Below, in pieces: positions 11,220 to 23,075 of a stretch of DNA of 64,000 bases. The notes under the pieces are model-generated. The model ran no database searches and had not been told where the DNA came from. It saw nothing but the letters and a program-made list of their open reading frames with translations. The position numbers and the translations under genes are program-made. This stretch comes from Neoarius graeffei (lineage: Eukaryota > Chordata > Actinopteri > Siluriformes > Ariidae), in NCBI RefSeq assembly GCF_027579695.1, contig NC_083592.1, positions 32,259,461-32,323,460 on the forward strand. The letters run 5' to 3'. The number at the start of each line of letters is the position of its first letter. Position 1 is the stretch's first letter.

Positions 11220-11865
11220 ATAACACTTCTCAGTTAAACCAAAAAGTTCTATTTTGATCTCATCCGTCCACAAAACATTTTTCCAATAGCCTTCTGGCTT
11301 GTCCACGTGATCTTTAGCAAACTGCAGATGAGCAGCAATGTTCTTTTTGGAGAGCAGTGGCTTTCTCCTTGCAACCCTGCCATGCACACCATAGTTGCTC
11401 AGTGTTCTCCTGATGGTGAACTCATGAACATTAACATTAGCCAATGTGAGAGAGGCCTTCAGTTGCTTAGAAGTTACCCTGGGGTCCTTTGTGACCTTGC
11501 TGACTATTACATGCCTTGCTCTTGGAGTGATATTTGTTAGTTGACCACTCCTGGGGAGGATAACAATGGTCTAGAATTTCCTCCATTTGTACACAATCTG
11601 TCTGACTGAATTGGTGGAGTCCAAACTCTCTAGAGATGGTTTTGTAACTTTTTCCAGCCTGATGAGCATCAACAATGCTTTTTCTGAGGTCCTCAGAAAG
11701 CTCCTTTGTTCGTGCCATGATACACTTCCACAAACATGTGTTGTGAAGATCAGACTTTGATAGATCCCTGTTCTTTAAATAAAACAGGGTGCCCACTCAC
11801 ACGTGATTGCCATCCCATTGATTGAAAACACCTGACTCTAATTTCACCTTCAAATTAACTGCTAA

Positions 11866-12227
11866 GTGGCGGCACGGTGGTGTAGTGGTTAACGCTGTCA
11901 CCTCACAGCAAGACAGTCCGGGTTTGAGCCCTGTGGCCGACGAGGGCCTTTCTGTGCAGAGTTTGCATGTTCTCCCCATGTCCGCGTGGGTTTCCTCCGG
12001 GTGCTCCGGTTTCCCCCACAGTCTAAAGACATGCAGGTTAGGTTAACTGGTGACTCTAAATTGACCGTAGGTGTGAATGGTTGTCTGTGTCTATGTGTCG
12101 GCCCTGTGATTACCTGGCGACTTGACCAGGGTGTACCCTGCCTTTCACCTGTAGTCAGCTGGGATAGGCTCCAGCTTGCCTGCTATCCTGTAGAACAGGA
12201 TAAAGTGGCTAGAGATAATGAGATGAG
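11866..12227 (+). repeat. tRNA-headed SINE inside the Tc1 element (copy 3)
   Basis: Full-length copy with A- and B-box-like head. The 12-bp target duplication ATTAACTGCTAA lies at 11854-11865 and 12228-12239. The related Tc1 fragment at 21783-22281 shows the same site without the SINE, which confirms the insertion boundary. Confidence 0.92.
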
Positions 12228-12497
12228 ATTAACTGCTAATCCTAGAGCCTCACATAGTTTTGCCACTCACAGATATGTAATATTGGATCATTTTCCTCAA
12301 TAAATAAATGACCAAGTATAATGTTTTTGTCTTGTTTGTTTAACTGGGTTCTCTTTATCTACTTTTTGGACTTGTGTGAAAATCTGATGATGTTTTAGGT
12401 CATATTTATGCAGAAATATAGAAAATTCTAAAGGGTTCACAAACTTTCAAGCACCACTGTATATGCTATTAAAAACTTGAAGTAGTGCACACTATTT

Positions 12498-12610
12498 GCC
12501 TGAGTCATAGTTGCTCAGTGGTTAAGGCAACTCCGTGGTTGTGTTACAGATCAGTAAGTCATGTGTTCAAGTCACAGTATTGTCAGCTTACCTTGGTTGG
12601 GTTCTTTTAA
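12498..12610 (+). repeat. Possible second tRNA-like SINE head, decayed
   Basis: 'gttgctcagtggttaaggc' followed about 45 bp later by 'gtgttcaagtcac' resembles tRNA A and B boxes, but the acceptor stem does not close. It differs from the main SINE family. Weak evidence. Confidence 0.35.
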
Positions 12611-13169
12611 CAAGTTGCTCAGCTATATCAGGTAAATGTACTTGATTAGCTTTTATTTTATTCTATAATTGTTTACACGTATTTGCTTGCAAAATTTACA
12701 ACATATTACTGGAAACAGTAATATACTGTAAAAATAAATAAAAATTATGTGTAAAGATTTACAGTACTTTACCATGAATATGTTTCATAGTTATTTACTG
12801 TAGATTTAAGATACTTTACTGGCAGCAGAGATGTAAATAAAATTACTGTAAATTTTACAGTGAGCTTTGTATACAAATACGTTTGCATCCTTCCAAAAGT
12901 TAAACATACTGTATTGTTATTTAAATTATGTCCAGTTTAAAAACATCATTGTTCAGAATCTAGTCAACTTTGTCTTTTGATCATGCACTGACAGAAGGTT
13001 AAAAAAGTGCTGATAAGACTTAGTTGATAAGGACAAATATTAGGTTGTTAAGGTATTACAAAACAACTGTCTTTTAAGGCTTTGTTTATTATGGGGCAGA
13101 TTGTGTATAGGACAATTTATAAGATCAAGGTCATTTGTAACATCATGCTAGGGAATATACTGTATCCAA
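12611..13169. other. AT-rich spacer, nothing recognised
   Basis: AT-rich sequence with recurrent 'tttactgta'-type words and no gene or repeat boundary that I can support. Confidence 0.5.
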
Positions 13170-13177
13170 GTTGAAAA

Positions 13178-13815
13178 TGTCCACCCATCCATTATCCATA
13201 ACTGTTTATCCTGTGCAGGGTCATGGGCAAGCTGGAGCCTATCCCAGCTGATTATGGGAGAGAGGCGGGGTACACCCTGGACAAGTCACCAGGTCATCGC
13301 AGGGTTGACACATAGAGACAAACAACCAGTCACACTCACATTCACACCTACGGTCAATTTAGAGCAGGGGTGTCAAACCTGATCCATAAAGGGCCTTGTG
13401 GCTGCAGGTTTTCATTCCAACCATGCAGCAGCACACCTGACTTGGCTCATTCAATCAACTGAACTGTCTTCACACAGTCAAATACTTGCAGCCACACCCA
13501 CCCTTGATTAAAGGGTGGGTGTGTCAGTTGATTGAATAAGCCAAATCAGGGTGCTGCTGCATGGCTGGAATGAAAACCTGCAGCCACACGGCCCTTTATG
13601 GATCAGGTTTGACACCCCTGATTTAGAGCCACCAATTAGCCTAACCTGCATGTCTTTGGACTGTGGAGGAAACCGGATCACCTGGAGGAAACCCATGTGG
13701 ACACGGGGAGAAGATGCAAACTCCACACAGAAAGGCCCTCACCAGCTGCTGGGCTCAAACCCAGAACCTTCTTGCTGTGAGGCGAGTGCTAACCACTACA
13801 CCGCCATGGTGCCAG
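13178..13815 (-). repeat. tRNA-headed SINE split by a hAT-type MITE (copy 4)
   Basis: SINE in reverse orientation, with the 3' region at 13178-13364 and the head at 13629-13815. GTTGAAAA at 13170-13177 and 13816-13823 looks like its own target duplication. The foldback element 13365-13620 sits in the middle. Confidence 0.88.
13365..13620. mobile_element. Foldback MITE of hAT type inside a SINE
   Basis: A 256-bp element without an ORF. It begins CAGGGGTGTCAAACCTGATC and ends with the inverse; the arms pair over roughly 60-75 bp on each side. The 8-bp duplication ATTTAGAG (13357-13364 and 13621-13628) and CAGGGG-type ends are the hallmark of hAT superfamily elements, moved by a transposase supplied elsewhere. 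Confidence 0.88.
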
Positions 13816-13823
13816 GTTGAAAA

Positions 13824-14405
13824 CATATCGACTCAAAGTTTTCAGAGGTGCTTTGGAGGTTTTGGAGGGTGTGAGATTTTTCCTGGGACTTGACATTTAT
13901 TTCAGATCATCATTTTTCAGATTTAGGGTTTGATGTTTTAATACTCATTCCCCCATTTTAGTTGTTCTGACCCAAGGCACAAAGGTCTTGTGTAATGCAA
14001 GTCAGAGTTTGTTGGAGAAACCAAGATAAGCCAACAGGGAATAGCAAGAATAAGAAATGAGGCAGAAAGTCAGGTGATCAAGGAAAAATTAGGCAAAACA
14101 GTCAACAATTCATTAATTTACACAGCATATTTGTACAATTTTCTCAATAATTTGAACCCTCGGCCCCTGACATAGTGCTGACTGTGAATTACAAGATTGG
14201 CAGGGTAAATCATTGAAGCACAGGAAAATCAGATTACAGAGTATTATTAAGTACAGTATATACTATTCAATCCTCATGTATTTATTTTGAACAAAAAATC
14301 TTACACACTGTCACCTTAAATCATAGGAGCATGAACAGGGATACACTTTTTAAGATGTGATCTTTCTTGTAGTTTATTGGCAGGCTGGAGATTATAGGAA
14401 TTGTA
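13824..14405. other. Spacer, nothing recognised
   Basis: No ORF with family resemblance and no repeat edges that I can identify. Confidence 0.5.
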
Positions 14406-14508
14406 GTTTAGAAGAAACCTTTATTTGTCACATACACACTCAAGCACAGTGAAATTCATCCTCTGCATTTAGCCCATCTGAAGCAGTGAACACACGCATG
14501 CACACATA

Positions 14509-16114
14509 CAACCCCGATTCCAAAAAAGTTGGGACAAAGTACAAATTGTAAATAAAAACGGAATGCAATAATTTACAAATCTCAAAAACTGATATTGTAT
14601 TCACAATAGAACATAGACAACATATCAAATGTCGAAAGTGAGACATTTTGAAATTTCATGCCAAATATTGGCTCATTTGAAATTTCATGACAGCAACACA
14701 TCTCAAAAAAGTTGGGACAGGGGCAATAAGAGGCTGGAAAAGTTAAAGGTACAAAAAAGGAACAGCTGGAGGACCAGATTGCAACTCATTAGGTCAACTG
14801 GCAATAGGTCATTAACATGACTGGGTATAAAAAGAGCATCTTGGAGTGGCAGCAGCTCTCAGAAGTAAAGATGGGAAGAGGATCACCAATCCCCCTAATT
14901 CTGCGCCGACAAATAGTGGAGCGATATCAGAAAGGAGTTCGACAGTGTAAAATTGCAAAGAGTTTGAACATATCTTCATCTACAGTGCATAATATCATCA
15001 AAAGATTCAGAGAATCTGGAAGAATCTCTGTGCGTAAGGGTCAAGGCCGGAAAACCATACTGGGTGCCCGTGATCTTCGGGCCCTTAGACGGCACTGCAT
15101 CAAATACAGGCATGCTTCTGTATTGGAAATCACAAAATGGGCTCAGGAATATTTCCAGAGAACATTATCTGTGAACACAATTCACCGTGCCATCCGCCAT
15201 TGCCAGCTAAAACTCTATAGTTCAAAGAAGAAGCCGTATCTAAACATGATCCAGAAGCGCAGACGTCTTCTCTGGGCCAAGGCTCATTTAAAATGGACTG
15301 TGGCAAAGTGGAAAACTGTTCTGTGGTCAGACAAATCAAAATTTAAAGTTCTTTATGGAAATCAGGGACGCCGTGTCATTCGAACTAAAGAGGAGAAGGA
15401 CGATCCAAGTTGTTATCAGCGCTCAGTTCAGAAGCCTGCATCTCTGATGGTATGGGGTTGCATTAGTGCATGTGGCATGGGCAGCTTACACATCTGGAAA
15501 GACACCATCAATGCTGAAAGGTATATCCAGGTTCTAGAGCAACATATGCTCCCATCCAGACGACGTCTCTTTCAGGGAAGACCTTGCATTTTCCAACATG
15601 ACAATGCCAAACCACATACTGCATCAATTACAGCATCATGGCTGCATAGAAGAAGGGTAACGGGTACTGAACTGGCCAGCCTGCAGTCCAGATCTTTCAC
15701 CCATAGAAAACATTTGGCGCATCATAAAACGGAAGATACGACAAAAAAGACCTAAGACAGTTGAGCAACTAGAATCCTACATTAGACAAGAATGGATTAA
15801 CATTCCTATCCCTAAACTTGAGCAACTTGTCTCCTCAGTCCCCAGACGTTTACAGACTGTTGTAAAGAGAAAAGGGGATGTCTCACAGTGGTAAACATGG
15901 CCTTGTCCCAACTTTTTTGAGATGTGTTGTTGTCATGAAATTTAAAATCACCTAATTTTTCTCTTTAAATGATACATTTTCTCAGTTTAAACATTTGATA
16001 TGTCATCTATGTTCTATTCTGAATAAAATATGGAATTTTGAAACTTCCACATCATTGCATTCCGTTTTTATTTACAATTTGTACTTTATCCCAACTTTTT
16101 TGGAATCGGGGTTG
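14509..16114 (+). mobile_element. Tc1/mariner-type transposon, copy A
   Basis: A 1,606-bp element with ends CAACCCCGATTCCAAAAAAG and its inverse, and flanking TA at 14507-14508 and 16115-16116. A second, inner copy of 'aaaaaagttgggaca' near each end gives the sub-terminal repeats typical of this group. It encodes the transposase at 14871-15894. It is one of two nearly identical copies; the other is at 19799-21403 in reverse. Confidence 0.93.
14871..15894 (+). pseudogene. Mariner/Tc1 transposase, copy A, single frameshift
   Basis: The probable start is [19 protein letters not shown], since the other copy shares this Met and it opens the helix-turn-helix region ([21 protein letters not shown], about residues 25-50). 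A second HTH and GRK-like linker follow. Catalytic acidic residues sit in VLWSDKSKF and [10 protein letters not shown], with the third expected in the PIENIW block. Compared with copy B, copy A has one extra base near 15657-15663, so the reading frame changes before the last catalytic residue. The end of the gene, in another frame, is the stop at 15892-15894. Confidence 0.88.
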
Positions 16115-16405
16115 TACACACAAGTGAGCAATGAGCACACACACATACTCAGAGCAGTGGGCAGCCATGCTACAGCACCCGGGGAGCAGTTGGAGGTTAG
16201 GTGCCTTTCTCAAGGGCACCTTAGCCCAAGGCTGCCTCCTGTTAACATGACCACAGGGAAACCAGAGCACCCAGAGGGGACCCACGCAGACACGGGGAGA
16301 ACATGCAAACTCCACACAGAAAGCCCCCCGTCGGCCGCTGGGCTAGAACCCAGAACCTTCTTGCTGTGAGGTGACGGCGCTAACCACTACACCACCATGA
16401 CACCC

Positions 16406-17900
16406 ATAGTTAGGGATTTCAGAGGAGACCAGTACTAGCAGAGACATGATGCACTAAAATCAATCTCATCACTGCAACTATCCTAGATGCTGTGTTCTTT
16501 CAAAAGCCAGCAATAAGTCTGTTGCTAAGTGTCTAAGAACAGCAGGAGGCATTGAGAGATACAAAATGCTGTTAAAAAAATAAATAAAAAGTCTTCAAAA
16601 ATGTTGCTTCTGTAATTAAGTCACTAAAGAACCACTTTACCAAATGCAGTCTGACTGATGTAGAACTGATCGTTATTTAGTCTTTGTTGTTCAAGTCCTT
16701 TCCGCTGTAAGTATGTGTTGTCAATGACAATTAACTGAATTATTATTATTGTTATTTTATCAAAGCAGAGTTTAATTTCCTCACTCTTGTCCAAATATAC
16801 GGTTGGTAGTACTGTGTAAAATGATTGTGTTTCAACCACAACTGCACTAGAAATGATCATATAGTCTTTGTAGGGCCAGTAAAATAAGAAATTGAAGTGG
16901 AAATACAAATCTCTGCAATTTTAGAAAAGTTCTGGCACACTGTACTAAAAATATTTTGGGCAAACCATTTCAGTGTATTTGTGTAAATTTTAACTTTATA
17001 GAGAAAATGGGAAAAAAAAATCCAGCTTAAATTTCCAAGATTTCCAAGATTTTAGTGGACAAAAAGCAAGGAGACAACCATCGTTGTTGTCATCTCTACC
17101 CTTCAATAGATGCATGAGTGTTTTCCACTTTGGACTTGCCACACTTCTGGATTTTAATAAATAAAATATGCTATTCCACTCCTGCAGCCCTGTCTTCTTT
17201 CTGAGATAAAATGCTGTAGTACATTTCCCTTCATGTGGAATAATGGCAAAGGTATACTCAGTATCAGTCTGCTGCCTTTGTCCTCCACTTTTGAAATAGC
17301 TTTATGTCATTGGTATGTAGGCCAGTGCACCAACTCTGAATCATCTAATTCAGGCTAGTGCTTTTAAACAAAATGTACCAAAGGATGTACATTAGATCAC
17401 ACCAGAAATCATGTTATAGGAGGCATTGCCTATCATCTAAAAAGCTACTGTTTTCAATCAGGGGAAGTTCTTATACACTTATGAGTTGTAATCTTGCATT
17501 GTAGAATAATGATAGTGAACCAACCTATTAACTGGAAGATCTAGCTTTAATTAACTTGACACAGGAAGGCCCTTACAATCCATAAATCTGATTGTTGACT
17601 GCAAATGGCAAGTGTAAGTAGGTTTAAATTTTAACCTGATAAATGATCAGGTTATCAGGTCGAAGGACTGAGATTAACTTACTTGGGAGTAGCGGTTAAT
17701 TCTAATTGCCCACTTTCCTCTAAACAACTGCTTCTCATGCAGAAGAGAGAGGACACAGTCTTGTACTTTATAAAATATGCATAGCCTTTTGTCTTCAACA
17801 CTTTTGTATGGCAGGGCTATGAGAATACATGTCTCCACTCATTCACGTAAGAGTACAGTACACATAATTCAGTTTGGTTGACAGCTTTTTTGGGACAACT
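16406..17900. other. Spacer, nothing recognised
   Basis: About 1.5 kb with mixed AT-rich sequence. The ORFs are short and show no family resemblance or splice context. Confidence 0.5.
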
Positions 17901-17912
17901 TATGCCAAAGCT

Positions 17913-18265
17913 GGGGTGGCCTGGTGGTGTAGTGGTTAGCACTGTCGCCTCACAGCAAGAAGGTCCAGGGTTCGAGCCCAGCAGCCGGCGAGGGCCTTTC
18001 TGTGTGGAGTTTGCATGTTCTCCCCGTGTCTGCGTGGGTTTCCTCTGGGTGTGCCGGTTTCCCCCACAGTCCAAAGACATGCAGGTTAGGCTAATTGGTG
18101 GCTCTAAATTGACTAAGTGAGAATGGTTGTTTGTCTCTGTGTCAGCCCTGCAATGACCTGGTGACTTGTCCAGGGTGTACCCCGCCTCTCGCCCATAGTC
18201 AGCTGGAATAAGCTCCTGCAACCCTGTAGAACAGGATAAGCAGCTACAGATAATGGATGGATGCA
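17913..18265 (+). repeat. tRNA-headed SINE (copy 6)
   Basis: Full-length copy with the 12-bp target duplication TATGCCAAAGCT at 17901-17912 and 18266-18277. The tail is a short GGATG run. Confidence 0.92.
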
Positions 18266-18411
18266 TATGCCAAAGCTTCAGAGTTGTAGTTAAGACCAGC
18301 AGAGAGAAGATCAAGGAAAATAAAGTAAAAACCAAGACTTTATTTTCTCAAAACATAACAAAAAATAATAGAAATTAATCTGTCGCTCTTTTCGCATGTA
18401 AATAGTTATCC

Positions 18412-18742
18412 ATCCATCCAAACCATTATCTTTACCGCTTATCCGATAGTGTCATAGGGAAGCTAAAGCCAATCCAAGCTGACTTTGGGTGAGAGGCAGG
18501 GTACACCCTGGGTAGGTTGCCAGTCTATTTCGGGACTAACACAGAGAGACAGACAGCTGTTCACACTCACATTCACACGTATGGGCAAGTTAGAGTAGCC
18601 AGTTGACCTACATGACTTTGGACTGTGGGAGGAAGCAAGACACCCAGAGGAAACCCACACAGGCATGTGGAGAACATGCAACTCCACACAGGCTGTGAGG
18701 TTCGAACCCAGAACCTTCTTGCTGTGAGGCGACAGTGCCACC
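18412..18742 (-). repeat. tRNA-headed SINE, diverged (copy 7)
   Basis: Reverse orientation and many substitutions relative to the reference copy, hence one of the older members here. The head lies at the right end ('gaggcgacagtgccacc'). Confidence 0.8.
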
Positions 18743-19798
18743 AATGTAAACTGTTAATTAAAACATATTTCACCCATAATAGAAGGTGGTATTTATCATA
18801 CTATCGTTAGACATACAGATGGGTGACAAATTAATGGAAAAATAAACATAAAGTGTGTTATTAAAGTTTGAGCCATGAAACATGAACACTGAGAACAGTT
18901 TGCATGTACCGTGTTGCAGATTAAATGGCATCCATCCAAAAGAGATTCCCTCAAGTAGTGTTTTGGTGATGGTACTAGAGAATGTTGTCTCACATGTTGC
19001 TCCAAAATTTACCATAAGTGTTAAATTGGGTTGCAATCTGGTGACTGTGAAAAGCATAGCATATGATTTACATAATTTTGATATTCATCAAACCATTAAG
19101 TAAGCCATTGTGCCCTGTGAATGACAATTTCCACATCCATAGGGCATAAGGACTCAGTAAATGGTTTTATGAGTATTAAACTGATGTAAACCATATTCTA
19201 TCACACACGCTATCATAACCTCTCACACATGCTATCACACTCATGCTATCTTAATGTCTCACTCATGCTATGATAATCTCTCACACACACGCTATACAAT
19301 CCACATCTAGGCAGCTATTTACACTGAGTTTATTTCATAGGGATGCAATATCTCATGTCATAGTGCAAACTAACTTTCTTTCAAAGTCTCTGAAACTGCT
19401 TTATATGCATGCTTTCTTTTATATTAGAAACAAAGACCACAAAGCAGTCACACAGGCAGATTGAGTGGTTTTTTTTTCTTTCCAGTGCATTCTTATTTCA
19501 TCTTCACAGATCCCTTCTCTTGTATGCACATACTTGAGTGATTGTAAATTTTTTTCAGGGAAGCCATGCATGCAGTTTGCCTCCAGCTCATTTATCTTAT
19601 TCGTGTAATTCAACAAACTTCTAATGACACACAGGCAAAGAAGACCCTGATGACACTGAACCAAAGCAAACCCCTTCTGCGAGGGTTTAAACCAACTTAG
19701 CTTGTTTTTTGCTTATTAGAAAAATACTGCACAACAGAATTTAAGATTTTAAGGAATTTAAGGAACCATGAACAATGAAAGAATGGAATTTTTAATTA
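18743..19798. other. Spacer with a short degenerate tandem repeat
   Basis: About 19195-19300 holds several degenerate copies of 'tctcacacatgctatcata'. The rest is unrecognised. Confidence 0.5.
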
Positions 19799-21403
19799 CA
19801 ACCCCGATTCCAAAAAAGTTGGGACAAAGTACAAATTGTAAATCAAAACGGAATGCAATGATGTGGAAGTTTCAAAATTCCATATTTTATTCAGAATAGA
19901 ACATAGATGACATATCAAATGTTTAAACTGAGAAAATGTATCATTTAAAGAGAAAAATTAGGTGATTTTAAATTTCATGACAACAACACATCTCAAAAAA
20001 GTTGGGACAAGGCCATGTTTACCACTGTGAGACATCCCCTTTTCTCTTTACAACAGTCTGTAAACGTCTGGGGACTGAGGAGACAAGTTGCTCAAGTTTA
20101 GGGATAGGAATGTTAACCCATTCTTGTCTAATGTAGGATTCTAGTTGCTCAACTGTCTTAGGTCTTTTTTGTCGTATCTTCCGTTTTATGATGCGCCAAA
20201 TGTTTTCTATGGGTGAAAGATCTGGACTGCAGGCTGGCCAGTTCAGTACCTGGACCCTTCTTCTACGCAGCCATGATGCTGTAATTGATGCAGTATGTGG
20301 TTTGGTATTGTCATGTTGGAAAATGCAAGGTCTTCCCTGAAAGAGACGTCATCTGGATGGGAGCATATGTTGCTCTAGAACCTGGATATACCTTTCAGCA
20401 TTGATGGTGTCTTTCCAGATGTGTAAGCTGCCCATGCCACACGCACTAATGCAACCCCATACCATCAGAGATGCAGGCTTCTGAACTGAGCGCTGATAAC
20501 AACTTGGGTCGTCCTTCTCCTCTTTAGTCCGAATGACACGGCGTCCCTGATTTCCATAAAGAACTTCAAATTTTGATTTGTCTGACCACAGAACAGTTTT
20601 CCACTTTGCCACAGTCCATTTTAAATGAGCCTTGGCCCAGAGAAGACGTCTGCGCTTCTGGATCATGTTTAGATACGGCTTCTTCTTTGAACTATAGAGT
20701 TTTAGCTGGCAACGGCGGATGGCACGGTGAATTGTGTTCACAGATAATGTTCTCTGGAAATGTTCCTGAGCCCATTTTGTGATTTCCAATACAGAAGCAT
20801 GCCTGTATGTGATGCAGTGCCGTCTAAGGGCCCGAAGATCACCGGCACCCAGTATGGTTTTCCAGCCTTGACCCTTACGCACAGAGATTCTTCCAGATTC
20901 TCTGAATCTTTTGATGATATTATGCACTGTAGATGATGATATGTTCAAACTCTCTGCAATTTTACACTGTCGAACTCCTTGCTGATATTGCTCCACTATT
21001 TGTCGGTGCAGAATTAGGGGGATTGGTGATCCTCTTCCCATCTTTACTTCTGAGAGCTGCTGCAACTCCAAGATGCTCTTTTTATACCCAGTCATGTTAA
21101 TGACCTATTGCCAATTGACCTAATGAGTTGCAATTTGGTCCTCCAGCAGTTCCTTTTTTGTACCTTTAACTTTTCCAGCCTCTTATTGCCCCTGTCCCAA
21201 CTTTTTTGAGATGTGTTGCTGTCATGAAATTTCAAATGAGCCAATATTTGGCATGAAATTTCAAAATGTCTCACTTTCGACATTTGATATGTTGTCTATG
21301 TTCTATTGTGAATACAGTATCAGTTTTTGAGATTTGTAAATTATTGCATTCCGTCTTTATTTACAATTTGTACTTTGTCCCAACTTTTTTGGAATCGGGG
21401 TTG
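19799..21403 (-). mobile_element. Tc1/mariner-type transposon, copy B
   Basis: 1,605 bp in reverse orientation, with the same ends as copy A and TA at 19797-19798 and 21404-21405. The copies match closely along their length. The right flank is an (AATT)n-type run at 21405-21438. Confidence 0.93.
20019..21041 (-). pseudogene. Mariner/Tc1 transposase, copy B, one nonsense codon
   Basis: The 340-codon frame from MGRGSPIPL keeps register to the stop at 20019-20021. It carries the HTH region, [11 protein letters not shown] and, past the break, FQHDNTKPHT-type and SPIENIW blocks. An in-frame TGA stands at about 20351 (codon CGA in copy A), a likely CpG-decay change. Because copies A and B have different breaks, both probably came from a working source and decayed separately. 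Confidence 0.87.
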
Positions 21404-21439
21404 TAATTAATTAATTAATTAATTAATTAATTAATTAAT

Positions 21440-21782
21440 AAATACTTTTGGGGGGGGGGTCTCCACAAAATTTTCCAATGATTATCAATTTTGTGTGTGT
21501 GTGTGTGTGTGTTAACTACTGTAAAAAGGTATGCTACAAAACTGGTAAGGTTTTTCTACTACTGTACTTTACTACTACTACTGAAAGTAGTTCAGTTTCC
21601 CTCTGATCTTAAACATCAAAACTATGCACTTATTTTAAATCATTATATATTGCTGTAAGGCAGTTATTTATAGTATGCAAGCCAAACATGAACTGATTTT
21701 TACAAAGCACAAGTAAAAAGTGAAAGAATAAATAAAGGGAATTAAATTTGAAAACTGGATGTGGATATAAACACGATAAGAA
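21440..21782. other. Spacer with G tract and GT microsatellite
   Basis: A G tract at about 21450-21460 and (GT)n at about 21494-21511. No gene seen. Confidence 0.5.
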
Positions 21783-22281
21783 CACAATCTGTCTGACTGT
21801 GGATTGGTGGAGTCCAAACTCTTTAGAGATGGTTTTGTAACCTTTTCCAGCCTGATGAGCATCAACAACACTTTTTCTGAGGTCCTCAGAAATCTCCTTT
21901 GTTTGTGCCATGACACACTTCCACAAACACGTGTTGTGAAGATCAGACTTTGATAAATCCCTGTTCTTTAAATAAAACAGGGTGCCCACTCACACCTGAT
22001 TGTCATCCCATTGACTGAAAACACCTGACTCTAATTTCACCTTCAAATTAACTGCTAATCCTAGAGGTTCACATACTTTTGCCACTCACAGATATGTAAT
22101 ATTGGATCGTTTTCCTCAATAAATAAATGGACAAGTATAATATTTTTGTCTCATTTGTTTAACTGGGTTCTCTTTATCTACTTTTAAGACTTGTGTGAAA
22201 ATCTGATGATGTTTTAGGTCATATTTATGCAGAAATATAGAAAATTCTAAAGGGTTCACAAACTTTCAAGCACCACTGTAT
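21783..22281 (-). mobile_element. Tc1-like transposon, 5' remnant
   Basis: Holds only one end of the same Tc1 family as 3642-12462: the transposase start (MAQTKEISEDLRKSVVDAHQ, Met near 21912), the 5' UTR and the terminal inverted repeat ending at 'gcaccactgtat'. The catalytic domain is missing. It preserves the empty site of the SINE insertion seen at 11866-12227. Confidence 0.85.
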
Positions 22282-22738
22282 GGAGGTTGTTGACCTCAGC
22301 TCCACCAGCTGCTGCTGAGCTTAAGAGGCTCCTCTAGGGTTTCTGAAAACAGTTCTTGAAAGACGATGTAAGTGAAATGTGAAAGAGTGGGGGAAATGAC
22401 CACTCCATACCCTGCATCTTCTTGCATGAATATTTCACAGCCTTGTCTGTACACTGCACTGGAATCTCAGCTTCCTTTAATATATTTGCAAGTTTAATAA
22501 TTCATGTAAGTGTGTATGTGTGTGTGTGTGTATATATACATATTTTGTACCTGGCATGCCTGTCTGTAGTCTAAATCAGAGTAATATTGTATATAGATAT
22601 GTCAGTTTTATTATGCCAAAATCCCAGCAATTAAGGTAGATGTTAGGTGCAATACTGCCATTGTATTTCTTTAAAAGATAATAAATGTCCTACACAGACA
22701 CTAGTGTTGTCTTTTCATTTGTCTGCTTGTGAATTACA
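22282..22738. other. Spacer, nothing recognised
   Basis: Contains a short (GT)n/(AT)n run near 22509-22545. No ORF of note. Confidence 0.45.
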
Positions 22739-23075
22739 TTAAAGGGGAACTGAAGTCACTTTTAAACTTGCTTTATTTCTTAATTAATGTGTTATTCAAT
22801 TATGTTTTCGGTTTTATTAACCTTATATCAGGATTCGTATTGGCATATTATATTAGACTTATCAGCTTTTTCAGTTTTTAGCCGTGTTGAATGTAGTTCG
22901 TATGGTCCACGGCAGGCATCGCTTATCCACGCGATCTTCACGAGACTTGTGCAAGACTTCAAACGTGAAGTGTCAGCGCCGCCATTTTGAAAACAGTTTA
23001 CACTGAGTGGCCATATCACCATATCATTCCAATTTATATTAACTTCGAGATTTGCCAGCTTCATCAGTGATGGAG

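Larger units (their letters stand above)
3677..11718 (-). pseudogene. Tc1 transposase, broken by insertion and frameshift
   Basis: The N-terminus starts at 11718 with MARTKELSEDLRKS and a paired-like helix-turn-helix (AGKSYKTISREFGLH). The frame then shifts near 11600. The middle reappears at 11444-11225 (NVNVHEFTIRRTL ... KNVLWTDE, first catalytic D). The DDE C-terminus lies at 4200-3677 beyond the retrovirus: MQQDNNPKHTS (second D), then SSDFNPIEMLW with the final acidic residue, consistent with a Tc1 D34E spacing. An intact Tc1 enzyme cuts and pastes at TA sites. This copy cannot make one, because of the frameshift in the N-terminal half and the 7-kb insertion. Confidence 0.85.
3642..12462 (-). 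mobile_element. Tc1-like DNA transposon, split by an endogenous retrovirus and a SINE
   Basis: The element runs 3642-4200 and resumes at 11225-12462; the retrovirus at 4201-11219 fills the gap, with ATAAC duplicated at the junction. The right end carries the terminal inverted repeat ending 'gtgaaccctttag...gcaccactgta' read on the other strand, shared with the fragment at 21783-22281. The left end is decayed, although 'gtatgtgaaccttta' is still visible. A SINE (11866-12227) sits in the 5' UTR. The encoded transposase is on the minus strand and is broken, so this copy is not autonomous. The Tc1 insertion is older than both guests. Confidence 0.9.
14406..16405 (-). repeat. Composite fish repeat ending in a SINE head (copy 5), split by a mariner
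   Basis: The outer parts are 14406-14506 ('acctttatttgtcacatac', 'gtgaaattcatcctctgc') and 16117-16255 ('cccggggagcagttggagg', 'tttctcaagggcacc'), words of a common fish interspersed repeat. These are followed by the reverse-oriented head of the main SINE family at about 16256-16405 (B box and A box on the minus strand). The mariner copy 14509-16114 interrupts the first part at a TA site. Confidence 0.65.

Noticed and set aside
18625-18810. Small ORFs across SINE copies
   Set aside because: Recurrent because the SINE recurs; the same peptides appear at every copy.
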